From the NCBI GenBank assembly GCA_038503035.1, contig JAVSML010020763.1:99072-163071 (forward strand): a stretch of DNA of 64,000 bases, written 5' to 3'. The notes beneath the pieces were generated by a model. The model made no database searches, was not told the DNA's origin, and worked only from the letters and a program-made list of their open reading frames with translations. This document shows, in pieces, positions 33,198-43,411 of the stretch (position 1 is its first letter; each line of letters opens with the position of its first letter). The translations under genes were made by a program, and so were the position numbers. The DNA is from Crocodylus rhombifer. Lineage: Eukaryota > Chordata > Crocodylia > Crocodylidae.

Positions 33198-34031
33198 TTG
33201 CCTATAGGCTTGTGTTTTGGGGTGGAGAAGGCCTACAAGCAGCATTTAACCCATAGGCAATATGGCCAACAGCTACAGAACCGGTTGAGGCAAGCGTACC
33301 AACTGGCAGCTGATGCTGTGGGAAGAAATCAATGGCACCACAAGAACTATGATGCTCGTGTATGGGAGCAGGGACTGTGCCTGAGGGACCGAGTGCTTTT
33401 AGGCAATCTCAGATTGACTGGCAAACATAAGATTACGGACTGGTGGAGGGCTGAGCCCTACACTATAGTTCGACAGATGGGGAACTTACCAGTATATGAG
33501 ATTGCCCCAGAGACCGGGCCTGGATGGAAGCAAGTCATACACAGAAACCTCCTGCTGCCTACAGGGGAAGAGGTGGAACCTTGCCCACTGGCCCGACACC
33601 CCCTACAGGCCTGGCCCCAACTCTCTTGCCAGGAGGGTACACCTGCACCTGATCCTGCACCTGCCGTAGTACCAAAGGACTCCAGACTGTGGTGGGAGGT
33701 ATCTGTCAGAGTTCCACCCCAGCCTGGGGCCCCCTCTCTGGAAGGTGAACTGGGTTCAAAGGCTGACGTGCCTGAAGCCCCACCCATGGGAGTTGCTGGG
33801 GAGGGTGAGCCGCCTGGAGGCTCGCATATAGAGACATCTTCACAGCCTCCATCTACCAGTAGAGAAGGCACCAGGGGCGACATGAGACCTGCACTGCCTG
33901 GGCCTCCTGGGAGCCCAGAGCCCAACCACACTCCTTCCTCCACATGTGACTACAGGCCTGTATGGTGGGTTACTTACGATGCCCCTGGGGTATCAAGAGA
34001 GGTACCCATCACCACTCCATGGGTCCAGTGA
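33198..34031 (+). pseudogene. Gypsy integrase C-terminal (GPY/F-like) end
   Basis: The longest open frame of the element, about 277 codons. It starts after a stop in the integrase. The first third has QLQNRLRQAYQLA, WHHKNYDARV and RDRVLLGNL followed by KHKITDWWRAEPYTIV and PVYEIAPE, which fit the GPY/F-like module that binds DNA at the integrase C-terminus. The remainder is rich in proline, glycine and serine and ends at a TGA shortly before the polypurine tract. The listed start is not a real initiation site, because in the intact element this region is part of the pol polyprotein. No membrane-spanning envelope features are present. Confidence 0.88.
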
Positions 34032-34080
34032 GAGTTGGGTTTGGGGATGTGCCCTTCACCAGGGACACTGAAGATTTCCA

Positions 34081-34092
34081 TGGGGGAGAGCG
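34081..34092 (+). promoter_or_regulatory. Polypurine tract of the gypsy element
   Basis: TGGGGGAGAGCG lies immediately before the inferred start of the 3' LTR. A purine run at this place primes second-strand DNA synthesis in LTR elements. The call depends on the inferred LTR boundary. Confidence 0.6.
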
Positions 34093-35677
34093 TGGAGGAC
34101 TTACCGATCCAGCCTGGCACATCCTGGGGTCAGAAAAATTTTCATTTTGATTAGTGGTGCCCATCCACCAATCGGGTAAGGGCTGGGCGGAGCCAACCCC
34201 TCCCTGCCTGGAGTCGGGGCGGGGGGGCGGGGCGAGAAGCCTCCTGGACCTGATTGAAGTCTGCATTTTGCAGGTCTGGCAAGACTTCAGAGGCAGAGCC
34301 TCCAGAGAGAATAAAAAGACCTGTGTGTCAGCACACAAGAGATGAGCTGGGAGATGATGAAGGAAGAAGGGGCTAAGAAGAGCTGGGGAAGAGCTGGGCA
34401 GTGGGTGAAGCAGCACCCAGAGGAACCCCCTTCCCCCTGCCTCGCCAGGACCAACACCTCAGCCCCATCACTGTGTGCATGGGGTTCAGGTCTTGGGGCT
34501 GCTCACAGCAGTCCAGGTCTTTATCCCCTGGCAGATGGCCAGGGAGCAGTATGTGGAGTCCAGACCCTGGGAGCCTCAGCTCATGTCTGCAACCCTGGCA
34601 GGCAGCCAGGCGCACAGTGCAGAGATTACTGCACAGAGAGTCCAAGAGTGGGCCAGGACTCTGGGAGCTGCTTCAAGGCAGCTCGAGTCCTCAATCCCTG
34701 GCATATAGCCAGGCTGCCGATGCAGCAGCACCCCCCAGCAGGTCAACAGGGGAGTTGATTGAGCCCTGGTGTCACAAGGCAGGCCAGGTCTCCAACCCCT
34801 CCCATAAGGAGCAAGCCAAATGGTGCATGCATTAGTGCACAGGGCCGTGAGCAAGCCTCAGGATGGGAGAAAGCCCTGGGCAGTGGCCAGCCACTGTACC
34901 AAGAGAGGTGCCCATCCCACAGAGCCAGAGCAGCCCCGCATCACCAGGGGGTCATGAGTGTTGGGAACAACAGTGTCCCACAGAGGAGGGAGCCCTCGGG
35001 AGGGAGCTAGCAGAGGCCCCTGTGAGGTAGGGGGTCCCATCCCAGCCCACTAGGGGTTGGAGGGTCCTGGAGCGTCATCCCATTTTCCCCTGGCAGAGCT
35101 GTAGCCAGGCTTCCCCTCATTGAAAGGGGGGACCCCAGCATAGTAGTACCCTCAGCACCTGGAAGGGTGAGTGGGCACCTCATGTTTTGTGATTTGTGCC
35201 ATATATTTTGTCATTTGAGGTTTCACTGTTATATGAGTGCCAGTGTATTTTTATCTTTGATTTCCACTGCATTCATGACAGTGTTCTTTCATGACTGTAA
35301 ATAGATAATTGCATTTATCCCTGTTAACATGTTGTATTTACCTGTGCTTGCCTACACTTGTACTTGTTCCATTACTTACCTGTGTGGATTGATGCTCTAT
35401 AGGGGGTATAAGTAACATATATAATATAGCCCTGTACCATTGAATAAGTGATTACTTATATGTAGGTATATATCTGTATATCTAGATATCTGGGGGGGGG
35501 GTGTAACTTTATTTTATTAATTAATAAACCTGTATACTGTTAAGCAGTTGGGTCCTGGCCTGACTCTATAGGGAACTGTGTGCAGTTGACAGTTCTCACC
35601 CACAGCACCTCTGCCTGCTGACCATCCCTTTCAATTTGGAGAAGGGAGGTACATACCCTGTGTATGCCCGAGCTACA
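34093..35677 (+). repeat. Gypsy 3' LTR
   Basis: Aligned with the solo LTR at 43412-44814 at both ends and in the middle. It starts TGGAGGACTTACCGATC and ends GCCCGAGCTACA. A CACCAATCGGG block follows the start, as in the solo LTR. AATAAAAAG at 34310-34318 sits at the place of the TATA-like GTAAATAAGG in the solo copy. AATAAA at 35523-35528 is the likely polyadenylation signal. The interior has CCAGGACTCTGGGAGC-type units that repeat loosely. No matching 5' LTR is present in the window. Confidence 0.8.
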
Positions 35678-35699
35678 TGTAGATGAGCCCAGCATATAG

Positions 35700-36005
35700 T
35701 TAAAGTGTAGAGCTCTTTGCCACCACATGTTGTGGAAGTTGACAGTTTAGCTAGACTCAAAAGGGGATTGGGCAAATTCTTGGAGGAAAGGTACATCAGT
35801 AACTATTGAGCATGGGAATTAGGGATACAGCCTCTGAATTAGAACTTCCTAGACCTTACATGCTGGAGGCTGCAAGTGAGAGAGGAACAGTGGAAAAAAA
35901 CCTCTGGTCATACCTCCTTTTTCAACATTCAGCCTCTACCACTGTGTGAAACAGGATACTGGGCAAGATGGCCTATAGTCTGACCCAATAAATAACAATT
36001 CTTAT
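35700..36005 (+). mobile_element. CR1 LINE 3' end fragment
   Basis: TTGTGGAAGTTGACAGTTTA, AAAAGGGGATTGGGCAAATT, TGGAGGAAAGG, then ACAGGATACTGGGCAAGATG and TCTGACCC, ending in AATTCTTATGCTCATGA. This is the order of a CR1 subfamily 3' end well known from turtles and other sauropsids. It begins just after the gypsy LTR, so either the LTR element inserted at its edge or the CR1 start is trimmed. It differs from the CR1 subfamily at 1-2413. Confidence 0.85.
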
Positions 36006-36847
36006 GCTCATGACACTTGCTGCAAAAACTCAAGGAGCAAATCTTTAATTAGTGTAAATTTAAAAAGTTCTGCATGAGTCAAGGGAACTATGCTGAATTA
36101 TACCAGCTGAAATTTGGCCTTATCTGATAATAATGCTCCTCCTCAAATATGACAACCTTAAAGAAATAAAAGGAAATTATTGTTTAGCATTGAAGAAATA
36201 TCATTCTTCCTGACTGTCAATAGGAAAAAGAAGATCATGTGATGTTATGAACCTCTGAGCTACATAAGAACTAAGGAAAAGTTAGAAGTGATCTATCTGC
36301 CTGGGGTGAGCACTATCTTAGGACAGAAAGAGTGAAAGTGAGCTGTGCAAATCGGCTCTACCGACATGCAGTTTCAGGGCAAACATTCTGTCTTCTGGTC
36401 CATGGCCATCCTTCGGTATCAGCAGCACAAATGAGGAGCGGAGGTGAGTGAGGAATCAGCCCTGAATGCCCATTCTTAAGGGGGCACACCAGAATTGCTC
36501 CACCCCATTCTGGTAATCTTTGTCATGGGGTGGGCAGCCCTGTGCCCAATAGAATATTTGTAGGGGAACAGCAGACAGGGTGCTGGGGCAGTTCCCACAG
36601 AGTGTAGGCCACAGGGTTGCTGCCAGTCAAGCCTGTGCTACTACAGGAGCAGCAGCCATAGCAGTAGCATTTGCCTTAACTATGCATAAAGCAATGGCAG
36701 GTAAGGCTTTCCTCCCCTCCATCTGTAGCGGCTGGCATAACCCCCCAGCCCTGCATGAAGGAGCTGACTACATCTCTGGTCTGTATCCTTCCGTTCCTGT
36801 TATGTTATACCTAAACATTTCCAGTTTCAGGGTAAACATTTTATAAA
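36006..36847. other. No gene seen
   Basis: Unique-looking sequence. The 88-codon frame at 36580-36846 (+) resembles no known protein. Confidence 0.5.
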
Positions 36848-36945
36848 TAGGATCACAGAAAAGTAGGCTTGGAAGGGACCTCAAGGTCATCTAGTCCAAC
36901 TCCCTGCTCAAGGCAGAAACATCCCTGGCGAAACCAAAACAGGTG
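36848..36945 (-). mobile_element. CR1 LINE 3' tail fragment
   Basis: ATAGGATCACAGAAAAGTAG, GGAAGGGACCTCAAGGTCAT and CTAGTCCAACTCCCTGCTCA on the + strand are the reverse complement of a CR1 3' UTR. The tail unit and the CAAGGTCATCTAGTCC block mark a third CR1 subfamily in the window. Confidence 0.88.
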
Positions 36946-37172
36946 GGCCTCTCACAAGTTCAGTCATTGGTTTTGATCAAGTACAAAGAGAACACTTCAC
37001 AGATGATGTTTAAGATATGCCACATAACAGTAAACTAACCTCAAAGTGCAATAATGGATGCAGTAGCCTTCTTCGGGGTTTAAAAATGGTTCAGTAAAAC
37101 CTTTCACTAAAATAACCTTGAACCTGGAAGCAGGTGATTTAAATCTACATTCCCTCCTTCAAATAGTGTGGA
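36946..37172. other. No gene seen
   Basis: Short stretch without recognised content. Confidence 0.4.
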
Positions 37173-37194
37173 AGGCAGGCAGGCAGGCAGGCAG
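37173..37194. repeat. (AGGC)n microsatellite
   Basis: Five AGGC units in direct tandem. Confidence 0.93.
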
Positions 37195-37249
37195 ATTAGT
37201 GGGTTATCTCTCTATTATAAATGCTTGTAAATGTGCTTCCATTCTCCAA

Positions 37250-37919
37250 GGGGGTGTAGACAAAATGGGGGCCCTAAATTGAAGCAGTGGGTTTAAAAAA
37301 AAACACCGCTTCAATTTAGGGCTGATTAAACCTCTGTGTCATGCACACACCCCGCTGACTTACCTGCCTCTCCAGTGGGGAGGGCTGCCAGTGGATGCAG
37401 TGGTCCCTGGGTTGCAGCAGGGGGCTGGTGCTTCTCTCCGTGGCAGCTGCACACCCCCACCAGGTGGCACCTGCCTGCAGGCACCCGGCTCAAGTGGTCC
37501 CGGGGGTACTGCAACCATGAAGAGAAGCACCCGGCCCCCCTGCACAGCTCAGGCAGGCAGGCTCCGGGGGAGGGGAGGAAATCAGGCTCACTTCTTTTCT
37601 TGAGCAAAGCCCACTTCCCTGGGCTGCTGCCAGACTGCCCGCAGGGCTTCCTGTAGAGCTGTGGAGCTGCACGGAGCCTGGTGCTTCGCTCCAAGCCTAT
37701 AGGGGCAGCAAATTAAATCTCCTTGAAGGAGTTTTAGTTTCCCGTGCCCCAAGTCATTTAAGGTGCATTATGCCACCGAATTTCCTACAGCTGCTGGAAA
37801 TAACGTGCAGTACGCCAGTGAGGCATACAAACACTGACATCATTAAAGCAGTGCAAAAATATTTAGCCTGCTTTAAAGTCTCGTGCACACACGCTTCTTG
37901 TTTCATCTACACATGGCCC
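37250..37919. mobile_element. Probable Harbinger-like element
   Basis: The left end GGGGGTGTAGACAAAATG and the reverse complement of the right end, GGGCCATGTGTAGATGAAAC, are related to each other and to the GGGC.TGTCTACA ends elsewhere in the window. CAA and AAA lie outside the ends. A hairpin made of CCCTAAATTGAAGC and GCTTCAATTTAGGG (37271-37320) stands near the left end. The centre (37360-37700) is GC-rich and gives long frames on both strands that are not genes. Confidence 0.55.
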
Positions 37920-38239
37920 AAATTGCTATAAAAGCATTGAGCCACCCAGAAAAAAATTGAATGAAATTTCAGTGCATAGTCATAGTTTCATATTTTGTAG
38001 GGTTGGAAGGGACCTAAGCAGATCATCGAGTCTGACCCTCTGCCATGGCAGGAAAGAGTACTGGGGTCAAACAACCCCAGCAAGGTGTTCATCTAGCCTC
38101 CTCTTAAAGACCCCCAGGGTAGAAGCCAGCACCACTTCACTTGGAAGTTGGTTCCAGATCCTAGCTGCCCTGACTGTGAAGTAGTGCCTCCTGATAGCTA
38201 GCCTAAATCTACCCTCTGCCAGCTTGCGACCATTATTTC

Positions 38240-39553
38240 TAGTCACTCCTGGTAGTGCTCGGGGTGGAACAGGGACTCCCCCAATGCCTGCTGGTCCCCT
38301 CTGACTAGTTTGTAACAGGCCACTAAATCCCCCTTCAGCCTTCTCTTGTGGAGGCTGAACAGGTTCAGGTCCCGTAGCCTCTCCTCACAGGGCCTGCCCT
38401 GCTGCCCCATGATCATGTGAGTGGCCCTCCTCTGGACCCCTCTCCATGTTGTCCACATCCCTCTTGAAGTGCAGCACCCAGAACTGGACACAGTACTCCA
38501 GCTGCAGCCTGACCAGTGCCGCATAGAGGGGGAGGATCACCTCCTTGAACCTGCTTGAGATGCATCTGTGGATGCATGACAAGGTGCGGTTGGCCTTCCT
38601 GACTGCATCCCCACACTGCCTGCCCATGTTCATCTTGGCATCAATGATGACTCGGAGACCCTTTTCTGCCTCTGTACTGATGAGAAGGGAGTTCTCCAGC
38701 CTGTAGGTATGGTGCCGGTTGTTCCTCCCCAGGTGCATCACCTTGCACTTGTCAGTGTTGAATCCCATTGTATTCTCATCCACCCACCCCTGTAACCTGT
38801 CTAGGTCTGATTGCAGCCTATTCCTCCCTTCTAGCATGCCCACATCCCCCAACATCTTAGTGTCATCAGAAAATTTGAACAGGGTGCTTCTTACCCCCTC
38901 TTCCAAGTCACCGATGAAGATGTTGAACAGTGTGGGCCTGAGGACCAAGCCCTGGGGAAACCCACTGCCCACATCCCCCCAGGTCAAAAATGACCCATCC
39001 ACCACCACACTCTGGGTGCGGCCCTCCAGCTAGTTGGCAACCAATCTGACTGTGTAGGTGTCGACACCACAGTCCCCCAGTTTCTTAATGAGAACGGGGT
39101 GAGAGATAGTGTTGAAGGTCTTCTAAAAGTCCAGGAAGACTATGTCCACTGCTATCCCTGCATCTAAGGATTTGGTGACCTGGTCATAGAAGGCCACCAG
39201 GTTGGTTTGACAGGACCTGTCTCTAATGAACCCGTGTTGGTTCCCCCTAAGCATAACCTCCCCTGCTGGTCCCTCATGGACTTGTACCAGAATAATTCTT
39301 TCAAAAAGCTTGCCCAAGATTGAGGTAAGACTAACTGGCCTATAGCTTCCCAGGTCCTCCTTCCTCCCCTTTTTGAAGACGGGAACCACGTTGGCCCTCT
39401 TCCAGTCCTCTGGCACCACACTAGAGCACCACGAGTGCTCGCAAAGCCATGCCAGGGGTCCCGCAATGACCGCAGCTAATTCCCTCAGTACTCTAGGGTG
39501 GAGATCGTCTGGACCAGCTGATTTGAATACATCCAGTCCCTCCAGTCCTAACT
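38240..39553 (-). pseudogene. CR1 ORF2, reverse transcriptase part, broken
   Basis: On the minus strand, from 39553 down: LDVFKSAGPDDLHPRVL, VPEDWKRANVVPVF (39419), NYRPVSL-like SYRPVSLTSILGKLF, and FLDF followed by TAG (39123-39125). After a short gap with another TAG in place of a tryptophan codon come VVVDGSF, GFPQGLVL and FKFSDDTK (39008-38870), then HHTYRL and LEYCVQFW, with a stop at 38385. The final part with LFSLHKRRLKGDL follows in another frame. The two catalytic aspartates in SDD are intact and the PQG motif is kept, unlike the copy at 1-2413. Two stops and a frameshift disable it. Confidence 0.92.
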
Positions 39554-39559
39554 AGTTCC

Positions 39560-40364
39560 TCACTGGATCATCCCCTTCATGTCCTGAATCTTTGCTCCGG
39601 GTAGGCAGTAGACCTCACGTGTTGAGGGATCCTGGCAACAGATGGGGCCCTCTGTACCTCTCAGGATGGAGTCACTTATGATGATCACTTGACCCTTTTT
39701 CCTCCGGGACTGCTTAGCTCCTCTGGCCTGCTCGGAGAATGGAGAGTATGGAGTTGCCTCCTCTCCTTCCTTCTCCTCCAGAGTTGCCAGGGCCTTGTAC
39801 CTGTTCTCCAGCTGGACTGGAGGAACTGGTACTGCTGTGTTACGTGCAGCTCTGGTTCTGGAGGTGACTGTCTGCCACTCTGCAGTGGAGGGCACTTCAC
39901 AAGGTGCTTCTTCCTTGGGTGTGTGGCCCTGCAGGGAAAAGAAATAGCCATCAATTACATCCTCCGCCTCCCTGATTCCCCTCAGCCTGCTAACCTCCTC
40001 CTGGAGCTCCCTCACCTGCACCTCTAGGGCCCTAAGGTGGGCACCTGTAGGACAGGTGTGGGGGCCCCCAATCCCTGTCCCCCCGGGCCTTGCTGGGCAA
40101 CTCCCGCAGGCCAGGGGATGGGGGGATGCCAGCCCCCCCATCGGCTCTGTCTGGGTGGAGGCCTCAGACAAGCCCCGGGTGGGCTGCACCCCCCCGGGCA
40201 GGGGCCGTGGCAGCACTCCGTGTCGACACCATTGTAGGAGTTGCTGCTTGTTTCTGGCTTAGTGCAGTGCCTTTGCCCTGCCCAACAGGAGTCTCCCTCC
40301 TGGCCCTTCTTGCTCGCCCGCCAGCGCGAATGCCAACACAAACGCTGGCGCGCTCTGTTCTCAC
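39560..40364 (-). pseudogene. CR1 ORF1, truncated by the deletion
   Basis: ORF1 of CR1 encodes an RNA-binding chaperone, in many CR1s with a coiled coil and an esterase-like domain. Visible on the minus strand: a start region MVSTRSAA (40364 frame; its ATG lies within the frame at about 40229), a frame change in the C run near 40190, then GLSEASTQTEP, a likely coiled coil ALEVQVRELQEEVSRLRG (about 40030-39970), a basic stretch KQSRRKKG and IIISDSILRGTEG, the first esterase-type block. The frame stops at the deletion junction at about 39560, so the rest of the esterase-like domain is missing. Confidence 0.82.
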
Positions 40365-40577
40365 GGCGCGGCTCAGGAGCGCGGCTTTCTACTGGCTTAG
40401 CTGCGTCCAGTCCCTCTGCCCACTTCCCTTAGGGGGATCAGCTGCTTCTGCCCCCACTGCTGGCTCTGCTGCTGCTGCGTCCACCTCCACTTCGGGTCAG
40501 GTAAGGGGGCACACATGCGTGCAGGACACACATGTGCCTGAATTCCTCCTCTCCTCCCTGCTCCTGGCTCCCGAGTC

Positions 40578-41285
40578 ATAGTCATATGGTCAAAACACAG
40601 TGGCAGAGCTTTAACTGCTGTGAGTCAGCATTATTTCATATAAACAAATGAAATGAAGTCATATTCAGTAAATAATGATCTGGCCCCAAAAGTTAAACAG
40701 TTAAAAGTATGGTAATTGTAGGTATTGAATCAGATTTTGAAATAAGCTGTGTGCACAACTTGTACACACACAGAGTTACTGCATTTATGAATTATTTTAA
40801 TACGCCTTTTAGTATGCCTTCACTGTACAGGATACCTATGAATTTAAAAGCAAAGGAACTGGCTTTTGTTTTGTTTTGTTTTGTTTTTGGGGGGGGGTTG
40901 TTTTTTCCCCCACATATTCCAAGATGATAGACAAGCCCTTGGCAATTAGGATTCAGTATGGTTCTTAGCTTTGTAGCTTGTGAGAGCTCTGGGGCACATC
41001 AGATAGTTATAGCTGAAATTTGTGAAGATAGATCTTATAAAACAAATAAATCAAATCCCAGGAAGTAAAATTGCTTTATCCTAGTTATAGTGACTTTTTT
41101 CCAGAGTTTGTTTAAAAACAAAATTAAGCACGTTTTCCTTTGATGCCCGACATGGTTTGAGTATTTCTAATTGGCAAGTTGAATTGGCTAGAGTTGTTTT
41201 AATGATTATATCACTCATTCATAGAAACTGGGGATAAAAAAAGACCAGGACAGATATTTGCTGATTGGCTTAATCAAAGATAGTC
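40578..41285. other. No gene; one (TTTTG)n run
   Basis: AT-rich sequence with a (TTTTG)n microsatellite and a G run at 40864-40897. Nothing else recognised. Confidence 0.55.
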
Positions 41286-41288
41286 TAA

Positions 41289-42041
41289 GGGTGAATTTAC
41301 ATATTACTCTCAAACCATACTAAGGGCACTTAAAGCATGAGTGTCTGCACATTAAAGCTCATTAAAGCTTGTACTATGTGCCATCTGAGCATCTCAAAGT
41401 TATACCACTTAATTCTGTGTTATTCTACCAAGCTTCTGGGTAACTTCAGTCTGATCCACAGAGATACAACGAGCAATTTGTAGTCCTTCAGCACCCCAAG
41501 ATGCGCTCCCAGCCCTTCCCCCATCTGTGCCAGAATAAGGATAGAGTCCAGGAGTGCTGACAGATGTGGGGGGAAAATGCAGTCTACCAGAAGCAGCACT
41601 GCATTACTTCAACCCAGCTTTGCAGCATCTATATCAGTGGAGCTTTTTGGTGCTTTTTAGGTAAAGCTGGTTCAATCAGCTATTAGATAAAGCACCAGCC
41701 CCCTCCCCCACCCCCAACTAAAGCACCTGATCTATACAGATGTTAGGAAAGCCAGGTGCAACTAATGTGCTGCCACCACTGGGCATGTGCTGGTGTTGGA
41801 GCAGGAGCACACTGAGTTTAAAGTAAAGCACAGTTTTGTTTTGTTTTTCCACATCTGCAAGCAGCCCAGGTGTCCTGGCTCCTAGCCATGCCCCTGGTCA
41901 CCAGCCCTGAAGTGAAAAGTCAGAGATGTGCCATCAAGAAATGGTATTAACTTTTAACATGTTCTCATAGCATGTACTAACTTTAACCACTTAACGTTCC
42001 ACAGATTTAGTATGGTCTAAGTGTAACATGTAACTTCATCC
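41289..42041. mobile_element. Harbinger-like MITE with TAA duplications
   Basis: The left end GGGTGAATTTACATATTACT and the reverse complement of the right end, GGATGAAGTTACATGTTACA, continue into a shared AGACCATACTAA or AAACCATACTAA block, so the inverted repeats reach about 37 bp. TAA lies directly outside both ends (41286-41288 and 42042-42044), which is typical of PIF/Harbinger. The 753-bp body has no transposase. The subterminal regions repeat ATTAAAGCTCATTAAAGCTT. Confidence 0.85.
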
Positions 42042-42044
42042 TAA

Positions 42045-43407
42045 TTAGACAATACATACCAATAGTTTTAGACCTAGATCCCCGGCAGGTGTCAAAAATA
42101 TCAGTATACAACTAAAGAAGCTTCTCAAAAACTGACAGGCACCAAAAGCCAGTACAGCAACAGGGAAACTGGACGTCAAGTTGTAGCTCTGAGCAATTTT
42201 AGCAAAAGGAGCAAACTAGTCAAATCAACCTATGCTACCCTGCAAAATTCCTACTATAGCAATAAATAAATAAATACACTTTCAGAATGCATCACTGTTT
42301 CTGCACTTTTCATAAAGTATAATAAAATGTGGATTCACAAGGTTTTGATACACAACCAGTTTTCTATGGTAAAAATGGAATGGCCACACAAGATGATCCT
42401 ATTATAGAATAAGACCCTTTTCAGAAAAGAATCTGTACTAACTTTGCTCAAGTGTGGCTTACTACAGAGCAAATGACACTTTCATTGTGGGTTTTCCTTT
42501 TGTTCAGTGCAAACTAGCTCAACCCTCCCTTATTAGCAAGGCAATGCAATCATACTCACTGGAGACAGCCAGCTTGGGAGATTTTTTACTGAGAAAATGT
42601 ATATTTTACTTGCTCCAGAGTAAAATCTGGGTAAATTACTATGTGCTAATTATGTTGTACGTCCACACCCACAGACTACAATTTTTATTGTTTCTTACTG
42701 GTATAAGGTTAATGTAATAATGCTATAAAAGTGTACTGGGCTTATACATTCTGAACACTGGAGTTTGCTGAGCCTTACACTTAAGGAATACTATGGTCAA
42801 GTAACAATTTTATCACTGGTAAATGGATGGGGAAAAAAATTAAAAAAGGAATATTATTTTTTTCCAGCCTACTCAAGTAGCTCAGGGTAACATCACAGGA
42901 AGTATCACAGGTCCCTAAAGTTCCTTTGCTTGCTTATGAATTCTTTGAAGGGTTTTCAGGGAGCACGCATACAAAATATTATGTATGCAAGGACAGACAA
43001 CTGCACATGCATGTGAACACACTACTGGAAGTGGATACTCATAAATACTTTTTACATGTTAATAAACGTGGAATTCCAGCAAGTCAACCCAACTATATTC
43101 TACGCAGGGAATTATTTTTTCCCCATATAATTAAAGGGACATTACAGAAAGGCAAAGAGGAATGGTTATATGATGCTTTGAATTTAAAAAGGACACTAAG
43201 CCTTTGAGCATGGACATCATGAACTAGAAGTTTCTTGAAGCCTGAGCATTCTTAGACTCAAATGTTTGCATTCTCCTAATAAACTTGTCTTCTGAATATT
43301 TATTAAAACTTACCCAGTATGCCTGGGGTTCTCTTAATCTAAAATTTAAGGCCATTATCTTAAAGGCTGCACACATTTACAGAAGTGATGGTGATTATAT
43401 TGTATTT
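42045..43407. other. No gene seen
   Basis: AT-rich sequence with an (AATA)n run at 42261-42276. The 93-codon frame at 42926-43207 (+) resembles nothing that I know and has no signal or motif that would raise it to a gene. Confidence 0.5.
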
Positions 43408-43411
43408 TCAA

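Larger units (their letters stand above)
30431..35677 (+). mobile_element. Ty3/gypsy LTR retrotransposon, 5'-truncated
   Basis: A vertebrate Ty3/gypsy (Metaviridae) copy that keeps, in order, a protease-to-RT spacer, reverse transcriptase, RNase H, HHCC zinc region, integrase core, integrase C-terminal region, polypurine tract and 3' LTR. The order RT-RNase H-integrase separates gypsy from copia. The 5' LTR, gag and most of the protease are missing, and no envelope-like frame follows the integrase. Stops and frameshifts occur throughout. The left limit is set where homology begins, next to the MITE at 30119-30427, so it is approximate. A related solo LTR lies at 43412-44814. Confidence 0.9.
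37978..40577 (-). mobile_element. CR1 LINE with an internal deletion
   Basis: On the minus strand this copy runs from a GC-rich 5' region (40577 downward) through ORF1 to about 39560. It then passes directly into the reverse transcriptase part of ORF2 and reaches the 3' UTR and tail at about 37978. The end of ORF1, the ORF2 start, the endonuclease and the linker are missing. Most CR1 copies are 5'-truncated, so a copy with both ends and a missing middle is unusual. The string TATGACTATG (minus strand) occurs at both edges and could be a target duplication, but it also resembles the tail unit. Its reverse transcriptase is a close relative of the copy at 1-2413. Confidence 0.9.

Noticed and set aside
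33458..33943. A 161-codon open frame on the minus strand, opposite the gypsy integrase C-terminus
   Set aside because: It is the antisense of a proline- and glycine-rich coding region whose composition lacks stop codons on the other strand. No family motif is present.
33198..34031. A retroviral envelope gene after the integrase
   Set aside because: The first part matches the integrase C-terminal region, and the rest has no signal peptide, membrane segment or cysteine pattern of an envelope.
37250..37700. Overlapping long frames on both strands as a protein-coding exon
   Set aside because: Both strands stay open because the sequence is GC-rich, and the segment lies inside a probable DNA transposon.
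40090..40581. A 163-codon + strand frame
   Set aside because: It lies opposite the GC-rich 5' region and ORF1 of the minus-strand CR1, and its sequence is explained by composition.
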